This document shows positions 62,657 to 64,000 of a DNA stretch of 64,000 nucleotides, piece after piece. The notes under the pieces were generated by a model that saw only the letters and a list, made by a program, of their open reading frames with translations, did not search any database and had not been told where the DNA came from. Position 1 is the first letter of the stretch. Each line of letters opens with the position of its first letter. The DNA lies in NCBI RefSeq assembly GCF_015240255.1, contig NZ_CP061205.1:1819501-1883500 (forward strand), in the 5' to 3' direction. The DNA comes from Kordiimonas pumila. Lineage in GTDB: Bacteria > Pseudomonadota > Alphaproteobacteria > Sphingomonadales > Kordiimonadaceae. A program made the translations under genes and the position numbers.

Positions 62657-63571
62657 ATGGCACTTCTGTTGTGCAAGCAGGTTAAAGGGTTCGCTAGGGC
62701 GTGTGCTCTGGTGTCTTTGTTAATTTTTGGCATACCTGCTGGGGCTGATGAGGCAGCCACTTCTGTATTGCCAGCGTATAGCCTGCCTTCAACCGAGGTT
62801 TGGGATATCACGTCAGCAGAAGAGGCGCCGTACAGAGTTTTTGTTTCGATGCCAGAAGGGCCTGCACCTACTGGTGGCTATCCGGTACTATATGTGCTGG
62901 ACGGTAACGCTATTTTTGCAAGTTTCGCTGAAGCACGCCGTGTTCAGGAGGCTAGTGCACCTGAGGTGGCACAGTCTATCATTGTTGCTGTTGGCTACCC
63001 GACAGACAAAACCTATGATCTTGCGCGGCGCTTATATGACTTTACATCGCCGTACCCCCCAGTGATGCCGCCTTCACAGGAGGCCTTGAAAGATTACAAA
63101 GCTGGTGGGCATGAGAAATTTCTTGATTTTCTACTAAATACATTACGACCTGAAGTGGCCACGCGTTATTCAGTTAACCCCCACCGTCAGGCACTTTTTG
63201 GGCATTCGCTTGGTGGTCTATTTGCCTTACACGTTCTCTATACACATCCGTCTGCCTTTAATGCGATTATTGCCGCTAGCCCTTCTACTTGGTGGAATGA
63301 TCAGGAGCTTCTTACTGAAGAACGTGCCTTTACAAAAAGTCTGATGCAGATGAAGATCACACCTCCTATGAGCCGTATTATGGTGGTTGCGGGTGACCTT
63401 GAAGCGCATGTTGCGAATGTTTGGGATTCTGAATCTCTTGCCAAGAGACTGGAGCCTCTCTCTGCATATGGCCTTCGTAGTCGGTTTGAGATGCTCGAGG
63501 GTGAAACACATTTAACAGTGCCAAGCCGTGCGGTCACTGCGGCGCTCAGGTTCGCTTTTGCACTGCCGTGA
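62657..63571 (+). CDS. Secreted alpha/beta-hydrolase esterase (IroE/Fes-like)
   Basis: The protein has 304 residues from ATG 62657, with GTGGAG 6 bp upstream. A signal peptide ends PAGADEA (about 30). GYPVLYVLDGNAIF, the nucleophile elbow FGHSLGGLFAL (Ser about 184), IIAASPSTWWND and the catalytic His in GETHLTV (about 285) place it in the putative-esterase family that includes the siderophore hydrolase IroE. It is a paralogue of the truncated gene at 1-603. Substrate unknown: siderophore trilactones or other esters are possible. Confidence 0.88.
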   Translation: MALLLCKQVKGFARACALVSLLIFGIPAGADEAATSVLPAYSLPSTEVWDITSAEEAPYRVFVSMPEGPAPTGGYPVLYVLDGNAIFASFAEARRVQEASAPEVAQSIIVAVGYPTDKTYDLARRLYDFTSPYPPVMPPSQEALKDYKAGGHEKFLDFLLNTLRPEVATRYSVNPHRQALFGHSLGGLFALHVLYTHPSAFNAIIAASPSTWWNDQELLTEERAFTKSLMQMKITPPMSRIMVVAGDLEAHVANVWDSESLAKRLEPLSAYGLRSRFEMLEGETHLTVPSRAVTAALRFAFALP

Positions 63572-63577
63572 TGAGGT

Positions 63578-64000
63578 TTACCAATCCCCCAGAGCTGATT
63601 GCCACAGTGCGAGTGCAGACATAGCCGCAGTGTCTGCACGTAATATTCGGGGGCCAAGGGCAACAACAACTGTATTCGGGTGTGCTTTTATTCGCGCACG
63701 TTCTTCGTCTGTAAAGCCGCCCTCTGGCCCAATAAAAATGGCCCAAGGTGAAACAGAACCTTTTGTTTCTGCGCTTCTCAAGGCATCATGTGCTGCCACG
63801 CCAGATAGGTCTTCGTCGCAGAACATTATTTTGCGTTCATCTGGCCATGTATCTAAAAGTTTATCGAGCTTTACAGGATCTGCAACTGTGGGAACGGTTA
63901 GCCTTTCACACTGCTCAGCGGCTTCAACGGCGTTTGCTTGCAGGCGTTCTTCTTTAACGCGGTCAACAATGGTTCTTTGTGTATAAACAGGCTGTAGGTG
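63578..64000 (-). CDS. rsmE: 16S rRNA m3U1498 methyltransferase RsmE, 5' end missing
   Basis: Only the C-terminal 140 residues are in the window, and the gene continues past the right edge. The fragment starts HLQPVYTQRTIVDRVKEERL and contains EAAEQCERLTVP, FCDEDLSG, IFIGPEGGFTDEERARI and LGPRILRADTAAMSALALW. The last two blocks are the SAM-binding trefoil-knot motifs of RsmE, which methylates U1498 of 16S rRNA. It ends 6 bp from the convergent esterase gene. In related bacteria this gene often pairs with gshA. Confidence 0.93.
   Translation of the reverse strand, partial: HLQPVYTQRTIVDRVKEERLQANAVEAAEQCERLTVPTVADPVKLDKLLDTWPDERKIMFCDEDLSGVAAHDALRSAETKGSVSPWAIFIGPEGGFTDEERARIKAHPNTVVVALGPRILRADTAAMSALALWQSALGDW

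Overview
The window looks like chromosomal DNA of a marine-type alphaproteobacterium. The evidence is a plant-type glutamate-cysteine ligase close to rsmE, a TorF-like porin, class Ib aspartate aminotransferase, several very long TonB-dependent receptors (one Oar-like), TRAP transport, DUF2007, DUF924 and MmcQ genes, and moderate GC. A Kordiimonadales or sphingomonad-like host is my guess and not proven. I see no rRNA, tRNA, phage, IS element or CRISPR array. Genes are densely packed, many overlapping by 4-11 bp.

Layout. 0-10 kb: an esterase cut by the window edge, a secreted HutX/ChuX-like protein, a complete TRAP transporter, and two TonB-dependent receptors. Three TTTCGAAA palindromes sit in the promoters of the first block. 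10-15 kb (minus strand): a five-gene operon with a membrane-fusion protein, an ABC ATPase, two FtsX-type permeases and mobA. 15-20.5 kb: an EAL protein, two glutathione transferases, a TetR regulator and an aldehyde dehydrogenase. 20.5-43.6 kb: a large nucleoside-salvage region with tdk, secreted adenosine deaminase, nucleobase permease, deoC, ALDH16, DUF924, punA, a purine phosphoribosyltransferase, upp, a BMP-type nucleoside ABC importer, cdd, deoA, deoB, a secreted S1/P1 nuclease, an Oar-like TonB receptor and a RutR-like TetR regulator. 43.6-55 kb: YejM-like phosphatase-fold protein, HSL esterase, M19 dipeptidase, feoAB, a PuuB-like oxidase, Dps, sdpRI and aatA, followed by an intergenic stem-loop array and a TorF-like porin. 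55-64 kb: uvrB, MmcQ/YjbR, two tandem PPOX-fold paralogues, small membrane/STAS/DUF2007 genes, gshA, a second secreted esterase, and rsmE cut by the right edge.

How it fits together. The salvage region reads as one pathway. A secreted nuclease and a secreted adenosine deaminase act outside the cytoplasm, an outer-membrane receptor and an ABC importer bring nucleosides in, and Cdd, DeoA, PunA, DeoB and DeoC degrade them to glyceraldehyde-3-phosphate and acetaldehyde. ALDH16 plausibly oxidises the aldehyde, while Upp, the purine phosphoribosyltransferase and Tdk recapture bases and thymidine. Copies of a TGAC-N6-GTCA palindrome, close to the published E. coli RutR consensus, occur before deoC, between upp and the ABC importer, and three times before the Oar-like receptor, whose downstream neighbour encodes a RutR homologue. 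I infer a local RutR-type regulon that includes the receptor. A second observation is an array of stem-loops at 54181-54325 whose loops repeat CCGGGGAGGG, which could be a small RNA with anti-Shine-Dalgarno loops.
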